From assembly GCA_016793445.1 (NCBI GenBank), contig JAEUME010000015.1, forward strand, positions 1 to 64,000: a stretch of 64,000 bases of DNA. The letters are read 5' to 3'. The translations under genes and the position numbers were made by a program. The notes under the pieces were generated by a model. That model ran no database searches. It saw only the letters and a program-made list of their open reading frames with translations, and was not told the origin of the DNA. The stretch is from Hyphomicrobium sp. (GTDB lineage Bacteria > Pseudomonadota > Alphaproteobacteria > Rhizobiales > Hyphomicrobiaceae). Below, piece after piece: positions 1 to 8,428 of the stretch. Position 1 is the first letter of the stretch. Each line of letters opens with the position of its first letter.

Positions 1-645
1 CGGATGAGGCGTTACGGTTTGCGGTGGGCCAACGCGACTCGGGTGGCACGGTATGGTGCTATCCGCAGATGCGGCATCCTCCTCTGTCATCCCGGCCGCA
101 GCGGCATCGCGCAGCGAGGACGCGCAGAGCCGGGACCCAGGGTCACCTACGGCGTCGCTGCTGCAAGCCAAAGCGCCCCTTTGCAGCGCATGCTGGAAAG
201 GGATGATTTCCGCCACGGCGAGGCTTCGCGTGTCTGTCGCGCGCGACGCCTCGCGCCAGTCCCAGTTCTCCGGCGGCAGGGCGATGAAGATGCAGCCTTG
301 CGCGTAGGTGGCGACGTCGGCGAGAAAAAGCTGACACTTGCCTTTTTCCGCACGCCCCTGCCCCAGGGAAAGCAGCCGGCACAGACGGCCATAGGCCTTG
401 CGGTCTGTCGGGTAGCACAGCAGGCTTGGCGCGTCCTCCAGATCGAGCCGCACGCCGATAACAAGGCGCAGATTTGCATCCTTGGCGGCTATGTGGGCAC
501 GCACCACGCCGGCAAGGGTGTTGCGGTCGGTGACGGCGATGGCCGCAAGACCCAGCGCCTTGGCCTGCCCGGCCAGTTCCTCGGCGTGCGAGGCGCCCCG
601 CAGGAAGGAGAAGTTGGAGGTTATGTTCAGCTCCGCATAGGTCAT
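1..645 (-). CDS. dnaE2: Error-prone DNA polymerase DnaE2 (ImuC), N-terminal part, cut by the window edge
   Basis: Alpha subunit of the error-prone polymerase that works with ImuA and ImuB in SOS-induced translesion synthesis. The N-terminus is a typical PHP domain start ([20 protein letters not shown], then [17 protein letters not shown] and a [21 protein letters not shown] segment), covering about residues 1-130. It starts 2 bp after the imuB stop, so the three genes form one operon. After about residue 130 I no longer recognise DnaE2. Instead the frame passes through a palindromic repeat at about 80-160 that reads [20 protein letters not shown], yet stays open to base 1. The gene may be broken here or may carry an in-frame repeat; the window end prevents a decision. 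Confidence 0.8.
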   Translation of the reverse strand, partial: MTYAELNITSNFSFLRGASHAEELAGQAKALGLAAIAVTDRNTLAGVVRAHIAAKDANLRLVIGVRLDLEDAPSLLCYPTDRKAYGRLCRLLSLGQGRAEKGKCQLFLADVATYAQGCIFIALPPENWDWREASRATDTRSLAVAEIIPFQHALQRGALACSSDAVGDPGSRLCASSLRDAAAAGMTEEDAASADSTIPCHPSRVGPPQTVTPHP

Positions 646-647
646 GG

Positions 648-2294
648 CTAGCAAAACAGCCCATGCAGGAACCAGCGTGGGGGAACGGCCTCCTGCGCAT
701 TTTCCTCTTGCGCGCCCCCGAACAGGCCATGACGGAACACCCAGTAGGCCGCGCCGCCTTCGTCCTCGATCTTGTAGTAGTCGCGTATGCGCGCAGGCCT
801 GGCGCCCGGCACGCCGATCAAGCGCCACCACTCAGGTGCGATGCGCTGTGGACCTTGGGCCCGCGCGACGCGCCGCTCCACGCGCCGCCAGACGAAGCGG
901 GCAGGTGGACCATCGGGGACTTCAGCGACAACGTCGATGGGCTCCGGCCTCTCCAGCAGGAACGGCGGACGGCGCGGACCTTGGCCTTGGCCATGAGACC
1001 ATGGAGCCGCGTCATGGGATGAAAGATGGGAAGGCGGTTTGCCGCGCGCCGCGGACGCTGGCGCGGCCCCTGCCGCAGACCGGACGGCCGCAATCCGCGT
1101 TTGGCTGCGCTCGGGCACATGGGAGGCATGGGCCGCAAGCACGCAGACCGCCTTCTCGCCAAGCCGGTTCGACAAGGCATCGATGAGCGGACCAGGATCA
1201 TAAGCCGCCGCACCCTCCTCGGCAAAGCCGGGCTGCGTACCCTTGAGCGGGCCCACTTGCGTTGCTTCGATCGAGACCAGATCGATACCGAAGCCCGCGT
1301 CGATCTTCTCAAGCTTTGGCGACAGCAGCATTGTGAAATGCGCGCCATCGTTGCTGTACGCGCGCATCCTCGTACCTGTAACGCCGGCCGTGCCGTCGGC
1401 GCGGTAGTAGCGCAGCAATAGCGCGCGTGTACCCATGTCCTTGTCCTTCAAGGCGCTGGCCAGCTCATCACACAGTTCGTCGATCACGCCTTCGAGCGGC
1501 TGCGAGGAAATCAGCGGCTCGGGGAAGGTGCGGCGCGCGATGAACGGCGCACGCGCAAAGAATGGAATAAGCGGTTCGGCGGCGCGGCCCAAGGCCTGAT
1601 CGAGACGCGACAGCACGCGCTGCGCCACATCATTGGAAGCGAAGCGGTGAGCCAGGCTGATGCGTGGAATAGGATAGAGGTCGCCGATGCGCCGCAATCC
1701 CAGACGCTTCAGAAGAACGGCGCAATCATCATCGAGCCGCAAAGCATCGACCGGCTGCCGCTCAAGCGCCGCGCGCGTCTCCCCTGGTGCAACAATCCGC
1801 CACCCCGGCCTGTCCGGGATGCCGAAGCGCGCCAGGGCGAAGGCCGCGCCGTAGGTATCCGCGAGAGCCGCGCAAGCTGGAATGCCAAGATCGTCAAGCC
1901 GGTCAATGAGGTCTCCCATGAGACCCTCTTCGCCGCCGTAGAGATGCGCAACGCCCGTGACGTCGGCCCAGAAACCGTCTTCCTGATCGTGTCCGCGGCT
2001 CGGGCCATAGCGACCCGCCCATTGCCCGAGCTTGAACAGCACCCGCGCATCCTCGGAGCGATCTCCCGGGCGCACGCGCAGGGAGGGCAGCGCGGCGCGC
2101 GCATCGGTGAGCGCCATGCCCGGCGCGATCCCTTCACGCGCAGCCGAAGCATTGACCGCGGTAATGACGACGCCGCGAGAGCCCGCAAGATCGACGAGCG
2201 CAAAAGGCGCATCCTCAGGAACCGTATGCGGCTCGGCGCGGGCGAGCCGCACCATGGGCCAATTGGGTAGCCAAACCGAAACGAAACGTTTCAT
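648..2294 (-). CDS. imuB: ImuB, catalytically inactive Y-family polymerase-like hub protein
   Basis: Y-family (UmuC-like) protein of 548 aa that in this cassette acts as a scaffold for DnaE2 and the beta clamp. The start [19 protein letters not shown] is typical of ImuB. An ATG further upstream would extend the frame but runs inside imuA. The usual acidic active-site motif is replaced by [18 protein letters not shown], the degenerate form normal for ImuB. The C-terminal part is rich in Pro and Arg and ends WFLHGLFC. It overlaps imuA by 80 bp and is followed 2 bp later by dnaE2, so translation is probably coupled. Family identification is secure; the exact start is likely but not proven. Confidence 0.93.
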   Translation of the reverse strand: MKRFVSVWLPNWPMVRLARAEPHTVPEDAPFALVDLAGSRGVVITAVNASAAREGIAPGMALTDARAALPSLRVRPGDRSEDARVLFKLGQWAGRYGPSRGHDQEDGFWADVTGVAHLYGGEEGLMGDLIDRLDDLGIPACAALADTYGAAFALARFGIPDRPGWRIVAPGETRAALERQPVDALRLDDDCAVLLKRLGLRRIGDLYPIPRISLAHRFASNDVAQRVLSRLDQALGRAAEPLIPFFARAPFIARRTFPEPLISSQPLEGVIDELCDELASALKDKDMGTRALLLRYYRADGTAGVTGTRMRAYSNDGAHFTMLLSPKLEKIDAGFGIDLVSIEATQVGPLKGTQPGFAEEGAAAYDPGPLIDALSNRLGEKAVCVLAAHASHVPERSQTRIAAVRSAAGAAPASAARGKPPSHLSSHDAAPWSHGQGQGPRRPPFLLERPEPIDVVAEVPDGPPARFVWRRVERRVARAQGPQRIAPEWWRLIGVPGARPARIRDYYKIEDEGGAAYWVFRHGLFGGAQEENAQEAVPPRWFLHGLFC

Positions 2295-3228
2295 CACACC
2301 ACTCCATGACAAAAGGCGCAGCATCCATGCTCTGCGGACGCCCGCGGCAGCGTTCCAGAGCGACCTTGAAGCGGGCCTTGCCCGGCGCTTTGCAATCGAA
2401 AGGGTGCTGCCCGCTTTGCGCGACCGCGACACGCCAGCGTGTCGCGGTCGCCGCCGCACCGGACGCGGCCGGATGCGTTGCAAGAAGGCAGGGTGTGCGG
2501 CGCGCAGCGGCAGCAAGGCTCAAGCGGCGCGCGCCATTGAGATCCACATCCTTGATCACGCCGGCCGCTAATGCCAGCCGGCCCGACTTCAAACCTTCCT
2601 CAAGCGCAGTCAGCGCTTCGGATTGGCGCGGCGTCTCGACGAGGAGGACACGGGCTGGGTCTATGCCCATGTGCGCCAGCCCCTGCAGCGAGAGCTGGCC
2701 AAGCTCACTGGAAAACGGCTGCGGCCAACACCACAGCATCATGGCGTCTTTGCTTCCCGGCCCCTTAAGCTGATTGAGACGCAACGCGGCCAGACGCAGC
2801 GCAAAACCCAGCCCCGCCATCCAATCCCCTGCCGACGCACTGCCTGCCGAACCCGCAGGCTTGATTTCATGCACCCCGGCGAGCGACAGCCCGCACTCCG
2901 GCAACAGCGCGTCCGCCGCGGCGCAGCCAAGCCACCAGCCATCGTCCTGCAAAGCAGTCCGGGTGCTTGGCCCAGCCGGCGAAGCGCCCAGCATGGGCCT
3001 TTCGAGATTTGCGATCGTCGCGCGCAAAGCTTGGAGAAGCCGGTCCCGGTCACCCCCTCCCCTTGCCGGAACGGCAGAGGGGAGATCCGCCGTTCCGGCC
3101 GGCCCGGCAAAGCCGGACCTGCGAGACCCGCGCGGGGGCAGCAGGGAGAAGGGGGAGTGAGCCGCCGGTTCCACGAGAGACGCCTCGCTTACAAGGAGAG
3201 AAAAGACCCTCGGGGCATTCCTAAACAC
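2215..3228 (-). CDS. imuA: ImuA, RecA-like SOS mutagenesis protein
   Basis: First gene of the imuA-imuB-dnaE2 operon. ImuA is a RecA-fold relative that helps recruit the mutasome. Conserved features are LLQALRATIANLE near residue 64, LSLAGVHEI near 115 and LLVETPRQSEALTALEEGL near 195. The only start upstream of the conserved part is a GTG at 3228, which lies 8 bp from the LexA box. That leaves a leader of about 15 nt and no clear Shine-Dalgarno. Residues about 24-62 (Pro/Gly/Arg-rich) are encoded by a palindromic repeat-like segment at about 3040-3160, so the N-terminus may be an acquired extension. The C-terminus overlaps imuB by 80 bp. Confidence 0.85.
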   Translation of the reverse strand: MFRNAPRVFSLLVSEASLVEPAAHSPFSLLPPRGSRRSGFAGPAGTADLPSAVPARGGGDRDRLLQALRATIANLERPMLGASPAGPSTRTALQDDGWWLGCAAADALLPECGLSLAGVHEIKPAGSAGSASAGDWMAGLGFALRLAALRLNQLKGPGSKDAMMLWCWPQPFSSELGQLSLQGLAHMGIDPARVLLVETPRQSEALTALEEGLKSGRLALAAGVIKDVDLNGARRLSLAAAARRTPCLLATHPAASGAAATATRWRVAVAQSGQHPFDCKAPGKARFKVALERCRGRPQSMDAAPFVMEWCDETFRFGLATQLAHGAARPRRAAYGS

Positions 3229-3236
3229 CGCGAGAA

Positions 3237-3277
3237 GTTCTGTTTTTGTTCTATACCTCGCCCACTCATTGCGTCAA
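3237..3277 (-). promoter_or_regulatory. LexA-controlled promoter of imuA
   Basis: 3237-3251 reads GTTCTGTTTTTGTTC, an exact alphaproteobacterial LexA box (GTTC-N7-GTTC). On the minus strand TTGACG (3277-3272) lies 16 bp before TATAGA (3255-3250), a good sigma-70 promoter whose -10 and start point overlap the LexA box. LexA bound there would block imuA-imuB-dnaE2 until DNA damage. The box is seen directly; the promoter hexamers are inferred. Confidence 0.85.
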
Positions 3278-3528
3278 GCAAAAAGAACACAACAGGAACA
3301 ATCTCAACAAGACCGGGATTTAGTCACGCTGCCTGCAAAATTGTCTGCAATCTCATTATTTTGGGATGACTGAGCGATCGCGTGGAATAGGCGCATTCAT
3401 GACACGAGTGTGGCTTCCCTGCTCTGCCGCGAATAACGGGACTGGTATATACGCAGTGTTCACCATCGTTGCGCAGGATGACGTTCTTCATCTGCGCCCC
3501 ATGGTTTCCGAACAAGGAGCATCCCCCG

Positions 3529-4266
3529 ATGACCTTTCGTGCACGTCTCAATTCGTTTGCCTGTGCTGCCGTGGCGGCGCTCGCCGTCACTCTTTTGCCG
3601 CACGCAGCAAGCGCTCAGGGATTCGATTTCCTGTGGGGCGGAACAGAAGAATTTGGCGGCGGCCGCGGCGTCGTAAGCTTCAACCCGCAATACAAGCCCG
3701 GCGAGGTCATCGTCTCGTTTTCCGACCGCCGGCTGTATCTCATCACCCAGCCCGGACAGGCAATCACTTACCCCGTAGCCGTCCCCACCGGCGAAGCCCG
3801 CTGGCAAGGCACGACTTTCGTGTCCAACAAGCGCGTGAACCCGCCGTGGACACCGACGCCTGAAATGGTCGCCAAGAACCCCCGCCTGCCGCGTTGGGTG
3901 CCCGGCGGCCACCCGATGAATCCGCTTGGCGTGCGCGCCCTGTATCTGGGCTCCTCGGCTTACCGGATTCACGGCACAGATGCGCCGTGGACAATCGGTC
4001 AGGCCGTTTCCCATGGCTGCATCCGCATGCTCAACGAGGACGTGCTCGATCTCTATCCGCGCGTCCCCGTCGGCGCCCGCGTGCTGGTGACGTGGCAGCA
4101 CTTCAACACCTCCAATGTTGCGATGAGTTCGCCGGCGTCCTCACCGCGCAAGAAGCCGTCGGGTGGCAGCCTGTTCTTCTTCGATGATCCCTCGGAGAAG
4201 CCGACGCGCCCCGTCGCGCGCAAGAGCTATCGCTCCAGCGTCCAAACCTCTGCGGCTGCCGAATAA
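3529..4266 (+). CDS. Periplasmic L,D-transpeptidase (YkuD/ErfK family)
   Basis: Cross-links peptidoglycan stem peptides through meso-DAP or attaches proteins to them, acting in the periplasm. The 245-aa product has a signal peptide (residues 1-29, ending AASA) and a YkuD domain at about 55-185. The catalytic motif is visible as HGTDAPWTIG (148-157) and SHGCIRMLNED, with nucleophile Cys164. The C-terminal tail of 60 residues is Ser/Lys/Pro-rich and low in complexity. The start was chosen because AAGGAG sits 9 nt upstream and the product then begins with a signal peptide; a frame extension to 3469 has neither. An extended -10 (TGGTATATA) at 3443-3451 may drive it. It stands alone and ends in a clear terminator. 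Confidence 0.92.
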   Translation: MTFRARLNSFACAAVAALAVTLLPHAASAQGFDFLWGGTEEFGGGRGVVSFNPQYKPGEVIVSFSDRRLYLITQPGQAITYPVAVPTGEARWQGTTFVSNKRVNPPWTPTPEMVAKNPRLPRWVPGGHPMNPLGVRALYLGSSAYRIHGTDAPWTIGQAVSHGCIRMLNEDVLDLYPRVPVGARVLVTWQHFNTSNVAMSSPASSPRKKPSGGSLFFFDDPSEKPTRPVARKSYRSSVQTSAAAE

Positions 4267-4292
4267 GGCGCCGATCGACTTCCGGTAAAAAG

Positions 4293-4325
4293 AAAAGCGG
4301 CAAGCCATGCTTGCCGCTTTTTTAT
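4293..4325 (+). terminator. Rho-independent terminator after the L,D-transpeptidase gene
   Basis: A perfect 12-bp stem (AAAAGCGGCAAG / CTTGCCGCTTTT, 4293-4304 and 4310-4321) with a 5-nt loop is followed by further T residues. It begins 26 bp after the stop codon. Confidence 0.9.
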
Positions 4326-4432
4326 TTGTAACGCGCCTGCCCAAATCTGCCGATAAGCTACTTGATGAACTCAGAGCATTTGACAGGTGGATCGCGGCCC
4401 CAGGGCATGATCAACACATATGGATGTATAGC

Positions 4433-4607
4433 CGATTGCAATCTCATGGACTCACTTCCTTCTCCCGCGGGGAGAAGGTGCCCCGAAGGGGCGGATGAGG
4501 GGGCTGTCGCAATTCAGCGGCGCCTGCCAAAGTCCCTCACCTGTCGCTTCGCGACGTCCTCTCCCGTTCCGGGAGAGGAAAAGTGGCTCCGTATGATCGG
4601 AAAATGC
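4433..4607. repeat. Dispersed 175-bp repeat, copy 1 (second copy at 21508-21682)
   Basis: Near-identical to 21508-21682 from end to end. It contains two hairpin-forming blocks: CTTCTCCCGCGGGGAGAAG near 4459-4477 and CCTCTCCCGTTCCGGGAGAG near 4558-4577. The tail GATCGGAAAATGC resembles the other repeat family of this window. It fills most of the space between the transpeptidase terminator and znuA. No coding capacity is evident. Confidence 0.9.
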
Positions 4608-4640
4608 GCTAGCGAGGCGGTAAAAGAGGTGGCCTGAGCT

Positions 4641-5699
4641 TCAAGGGACCGGAGAGGTCCCCAGACATGCGACGAGATCGTGCGACAGAGCGCGCATCAG
4701 CGTGTCATAGAGTTGCGGGCCGGGATCCAAGGTCTGTCCCTCCGGATCGAGCGTGCCGGTTCGCGCGCCGGTGTCTTCCGTTACGGCTGACAGGAGCTTG
4801 GGCTGGAACGTCGGCTCTGCGAACACGCATCCAGCCTTCAATTCACGTATCTTGGCGCGCACCTCAGTCAGGCGCTTTGCGGACGGCTGCTGATCCGGAC
4901 TGACCGTGATCGAGCCCACCGCCGATAGATCGAAGCGCTTCTCGAAGTACTGATAGGCGTCGTGGAAGACGACGAAGGGTTTCTCTCGCACGCTCTTCAG
5001 GTCCTTTGCGATGTCGGAGCTGAGTGCATCGATGCGCGCGCGCGCCCTCTCAGCGTTGGCCTGGAACGCCTCCTTTTTATCGGGCCACTTTTTGCTCAAC
5101 ACGTCAGCCACGGCCTTGACGATCACCTTGGCGTTGTCCGGGTCAAGCCAGATGTGCGGATCCTTGGCCTCGTGATCATGGCCCTCGTGGTCGTCTTCGT
5201 CGTGACCGGCATGCGCTTCATGCGCTTGACCCGCGTGGGGTTCATGGGCGTCATGATCTTCTTCGTGATCGTGGTGATGGGGCTCGAACGTGCCGGTCTG
5301 GCGCAGGTCAAGCAGCTTGATGCCGAGGCGATCATCGGCCAGCGTCAGCAGCGAAACGGATGGCGGCAGACCCTCGACAAGCTTGCGCGTGAAGGGCTCG
5401 AGCTCATCCGATACGCGGATAAAGACTTCCGCCTTGGCGATCGCGCTGGCGCTGGACGGCTTAAGCGTGAACGTGTGCGGGGAGGCGTTGCCCTCGACGA
5501 TGAGGACCGGCGTGCCAATCCCCTCCATGACCTGGCTCACCAGCGCATGAACCGGCTTGATCGTCACGACGACACCGTGTTGGTCCGCTGCTTGCGCCAA
5601 TGACGCTGCCGAAGATCCCGCGCCCAGCACGGCAGCCAATGCGGCCTGCCTCGCAAAAGCCAATGCGGTGCCAAGGCGCATCAATCCACTCGGCTCCAT
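4641..5699 (-). CDS. znuA: ZnuA, periplasmic zinc-binding protein of the zinc ABC importer
   Basis: Captures Zn2+ in the periplasm and hands it to the ZnuBC permease. The 352-aa protein has a signal peptide (about 1-37) and the cluster A-I metal ligands: His51 (PVHALV), His75 (SPHTF), His182 (DPHIWLDP) and a late acidic residue (GTLDPEG). Residues 141-177 form the His/Asp/Glu-rich loop typical of ZnuA. The start has GGAGTAAGGGG immediately upstream; in-frame ATGs further up would precede the signal peptide by about 90 residues. No znuB or znuC is adjacent. A Zur-like box lies about 100 bp upstream, shared with the divergent DUF1007/NicO pair. Confidence 0.95.
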   Translation of the reverse strand: MEPSGLMRLGTALAFARQAALAAVLGAGSSAASLAQAADQHGVVVTIKPVHALVSQVMEGIGTPVLIVEGNASPHTFTLKPSSASAIAKAEVFIRVSDELEPFTRKLVEGLPPSVSLLTLADDRLGIKLLDLRQTGTFEPHHHDHEEDHDAHEPHAGQAHEAHAGHDEDDHEGHDHEAKDPHIWLDPDNAKVIVKAVADVLSKKWPDKKEAFQANAERARARIDALSSDIAKDLKSVREKPFVVFHDAYQYFEKRFDLSAVGSITVSPDQQPSAKRLTEVRAKIRELKAGCVFAEPTFQPKLLSAVTEDTGARTGTLDPEGQTLDPGPQLYDTLMRALSHDLVACLGTSPVP

Positions 5700-5796
5700 C
5701 CCCTTACTCCCGTCGGCACGTCTGTCTCGGAAATTGCGTTCCATCCCGGAAGCCCGCACAGCGGCCCGGCTCCGCAACGCACGGCCCTCGAGCATT

Positions 5797-5816
5797 TCGT
5801 ATGTTATAACAACCGA
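5797..5816. promoter_or_regulatory. Putative Zur box between znuA and the DUF1007/NicO genes
   Basis: The imperfect palindrome TCGTATGTTATAACAACCGA has a perfect GTTATAAC core and matches the ATGTTATAACA core of alphaproteobacterial Zur sites as I know them. Its position in the divergent region, 98 bp from znuA and 178 bp from the other gene, suits zinc control of one or both units. No footprint evidence is available. Confidence 0.65.
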
Positions 5817-5994
5817 TTTGACAAGAGAAGTTTCTGGGGCCGCCGCAGCAGCTGACAGACGGCCATTCAAATCGTTTTGTGGTCCCGGTGTCGCCGTGCC
5901 GCCATCTTCCTGGGGCGTAGAACGAGGCTTGAGGCGCACCCAATGCACAATGTCGCGGAGCAGCGTACACTGGGACACTGAAAGGGAGAATCAT

Positions 5995-6663
5995 ATGCGG
6001 AACAGATTGTTGGGTGCTGTCATGGCGCTCCTGCTTGGTGTGAGCGCGCTCGCCCCGGCCGCGCACGCGCATCCGCATGTCTGGATCACCTATGAGACGA
6101 CGGTGGTCTACGAGAATGGCGCAGTGACCGGCTTCGAGCACGTCTGGACGTTCGACGACATGTATACGGCCATGGCGATCCAGGGCTTGGATAAAAACGG
6201 CGACGGCGTCTACACGCGCGAGGAGCTCGCTGAACTCGCCGAGGTCAACATGCAGGGCCTGAAGGATTTCGACTACTTCACCTTCGCCAAAGTCGGTAAT
6301 GCCGACCAGAAGATGGCCTCGCCGAAGGACGCCTGGCTCGAACACAAGAACGACATCCTGAAGCTGCACTTCCGTCTTCCGCTCGAAAAGCCCGTTCCCG
6401 CCGACGCCAAGGACTTCACCTTCGCGGTTTACGATCCGTCGTTTTTCATCGCGTTCGAGCCCGAAAAAACCGATCCCATCAAGCTCGCCGCCGGCGCGCC
6501 GGAAGGCTGCAAGGCGTTCATCGTTCAACCAAAGACCGATCAGGCCAGCGATGATCTCAAGGCTCAACTCCTCAACGACTCCTTCGCGCAGGAGCTGGGT
6601 CAGACCACCAACATCGGTGTTGGCTTCACACCAACCGTTTCCGTAACCTGCGGAAAGTCATGA
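5995..6663 (+). CDS. DUF1007 family periplasmic protein, partner of a NicO-type transporter
   Basis: 222-aa exported protein with signal peptide (about 1-25) followed by AHPHVWITYETTVVYENG, the N-terminal signature of DUF1007. An EF-hand-like loop, DKNGDGVYTREE (66-77), suggests metal binding. DUF1007 genes commonly sit next to NicO/RcnA-like permeases, as here (4-bp gap to the next gene), and are annotated as the periplasmic component of an uncharacterised transporter. The start was chosen for its signal peptide and AAGGGAGA 7 nt upstream; the longer open frame overlaps znuA on the other strand. It is probably co-transcribed with the permease from the Zur-box region. The substrate is not known. 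Confidence 0.9.
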   Translation: MRNRLLGAVMALLLGVSALAPAAHAHPHVWITYETTVVYENGAVTGFEHVWTFDDMYTAMAIQGLDKNGDGVYTREELAELAEVNMQGLKDFDYFTFAKVGNADQKMASPKDAWLEHKNDILKLHFRLPLEKPVPADAKDFTFAVYDPSFFIAFEPEKTDPIKLAAGAPEGCKAFIVQPKTDQASDDLKAQLLNDSFAQELGQTTNIGVGFTPTVSVTCGKS

Positions 6664-6667
6664 CGTC

Positions 6668-7810
6668 ATGAAACGCCATTGTGCGGCGATCCGTACACTC
6701 GTCGTGGTCATGCTCGCAGTTTTGACGTGCGGCATCGCCGATGCGCAGCAGAAGGCCAGCCCCTTCGCCCTGCCACAGGGTCAGCAGCAAAACACGTCTC
6801 CCGTAGCCGCCGAGCCTCCCGGCATCATGGCTCAGGCGTGGACCTGGCTTTTGACGCAGCAGTCACGCATGAACCGGGACATGGCCGGCGCCGTGAAGGA
6901 TCTCAAGTCGGGCGACCCGATGCGCGCGGCCGGATTGCTCATCCTCATTGCCTTCCTCTATGGCGTGCTGCACGCGGCAGGGCCAGGACACGGCAAAGCG
7001 GTCATCTCGTCTTATGTCCTGACCAACGAGGAGACCGTCCGGCGTGGTATCGCGCTGTCGTTCCTGTCGGCACTCTTCCAGGCCATCTCTGCCATCGTTT
7101 TTGTTGGCATTTTCGCGATCATCCTCAATCGCACCAGCATGCAGATGCGGGCCAGCGAGGCCTTGCTTGAGTCTTTCAGCTGGGGATTTGTCGCGCTCAT
7201 CGGCGCTGTCATGCTGTACCGCCAGTTGCGGAGCGTGTTCTTGCGGCCCGCACGAATCCCGGCGGTTGCAACCCATATGCACAGCCATGAACATGCCCAC
7301 TTACCCCACGATCACGATCATGCCGGCGGGTGCGATCATCACGATCACCACCATGCGAGCACCGCACATGCGCCGCCCGCGCATGATCTGCACGGCGTGT
7401 CACCCGTACATGTCCACGGCCCCGATTGCGGCTGCGGGCACAGCCACATGCCAGACCCGAAGGATCTTCAGGGTGCCTGGTCGTGGCGCAAGGCGCTGCC
7501 GCTGGCGCTATCGGTTGGCATCCGGCCATGCACCGGCGCATTGCTGCTGCTCATCTTCGCCATGAGCCAAGGCATGTGGTGGGCGGGCGTGCTCGGCACG
7601 CTTGCCATGGCGCTCGGCACCGCGCTCACCGTGTCGGTACTTGCCACGCTTGCCGTCTCATCGCGCGACCTCGCTGTGCGGCTTTCCGGCGAGGGCAGCC
7701 CGTGGGCGTGGCGCATCCAAACCCTGGCTGGATTTGCCGGAGCCAGCCTCGTGTTCATCCTGGGATCGGCTTTTTTCATCGCCTCGCTGAACGGCGGCTC
7801 TCCGCTGTAA
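6668..7810 (+). CDS. NicO/RcnA-like nickel/cobalt (or zinc) membrane transporter with His-rich loop
   Basis: 380-aa inner-membrane protein with an N-terminal signal-like segment and about six further hydrophobic helices. The motif HAAGPGHGK (102-110) in the second helix is the family signature. A cytoplasmic or periplasmic loop at about 203-260 is very rich in His, with HDHDH and HHDHHHA stretches and GPDCGCGHSH, and should bind metal. Together with the preceding DUF1007 gene it forms a two-gene unit divergent from znuA. NicO relatives move Ni2+/Co2+. The Zur-like box and DUF1007 partner make zinc handling a fair alternative. Confidence 0.9.
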   Translation: MKRHCAAIRTLVVVMLAVLTCGIADAQQKASPFALPQGQQQNTSPVAAEPPGIMAQAWTWLLTQQSRMNRDMAGAVKDLKSGDPMRAAGLLILIAFLYGVLHAAGPGHGKAVISSYVLTNEETVRRGIALSFLSALFQAISAIVFVGIFAIILNRTSMQMRASEALLESFSWGFVALIGAVMLYRQLRSVFLRPARIPAVATHMHSHEHAHLPHDHDHAGGCDHHDHHHASTAHAPPAHDLHGVSPVHVHGPDCGCGHSHMPDPKDLQGAWSWRKALPLALSVGIRPCTGALLLLIFAMSQGMWWAGVLGTLAMALGTALTVSVLATLAVSSRDLAVRLSGEGSPWAWRIQTLAGFAGASLVFILGSAFFIASLNGGSPL

Positions 7811-7941
7811 CCAATCCGGAACGCGGGTTAACCAGCGATTAAGATTTGCCCCGCCTGTGCACCCTTGAGCGGATAGATTGCCCTTTAGCTGCGCCGCATG
7901 GCGCGCTCAGCAAGCCCGCTTTTAGGAAAGTCCTACAGCGT

Positions 7942-8331
7942 ATGCGCCGCTCTTATCTGACCCTTGCCGCTCTGTTCGCATTCGGGCTTTGCGAGGCCGT
8001 CGATGCCGGCCTCGACGTTGAAGCTCCAATCCCCGCGAACGGCAACATGGAGCTTGTGGTGATGGAAGCGCCCGGATGCGTTTACTGCACCCTGTTCCGG
8101 CGCGATGTGCTGCCGGCCTACACGGCGTCGCCGAGGGGCAAGGATCTTCCCATCCGCTTCGTGGACATCAACGACGAAGCCGCCAGCGCAATCGGCATAG
8201 ACTACCCCGTGGATATCGTGCCGACCTTTGTCGTCTTGAAGAACAACAAGGAAGTCGGCCGCATTCCTGGCTACACGGGCCCAGAGTTCTTTTTTCACAC
8301 CATCAACTACCTTCTTTCCACCGCACCTTGA
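7942..8331 (+). CDS. Secreted thioredoxin-fold protein (SoxS-like)
   Basis: 129-aa protein with a short signal peptide (about 1-22) and one thioredoxin-like domain. The redox motif CVYC (46-49) lies in ELVVMEAPGCVYC, followed by a cis-Pro motif DIVPTFVVL. Length and motif resemble SoxS-type periplasmic thiol oxidoreductases, but no sox genes are nearby, so the partner is unknown. An open frame reaches back to 7846, but the signal peptide and AGGAAAG upstream point to 7942. It stands 131 bp after the NicO gene and is probably separate from it. Confidence 0.8.
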   Translation: MRRSYLTLAALFAFGLCEAVDAGLDVEAPIPANGNMELVVMEAPGCVYCTLFRRDVLPAYTASPRGKDLPIRFVDINDEAASAIGIDYPVDIVPTFVVLKNNKEVGRIPGYTGPEFFFHTINYLLSTAP

Positions 8332-8428
8332 ACGCATATCGTTTGTCATAACCGTGCCGATCGGCTTTGATCGGGCGCGGATGACCGTGCGCGCCTTGCG
8401 GCGCGCGGTGTGCAGCGAGGTGCCAACC

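Noticed and set aside
3324..3590. 88-aa minus-strand frame in front of the L,D-transpeptidase gene
   Set aside because: It covers that gene's leader and signal-peptide region antisense and has no recognisable features.
7261..7460. Possible short-repeat or CRISPR-like DNA in the CAT/CAC-rich stretch
   Set aside because: It is coding DNA for the His-rich loop of the NicO transporter. No regularly spaced identical repeats exist in the window, so there is no CRISPR array.
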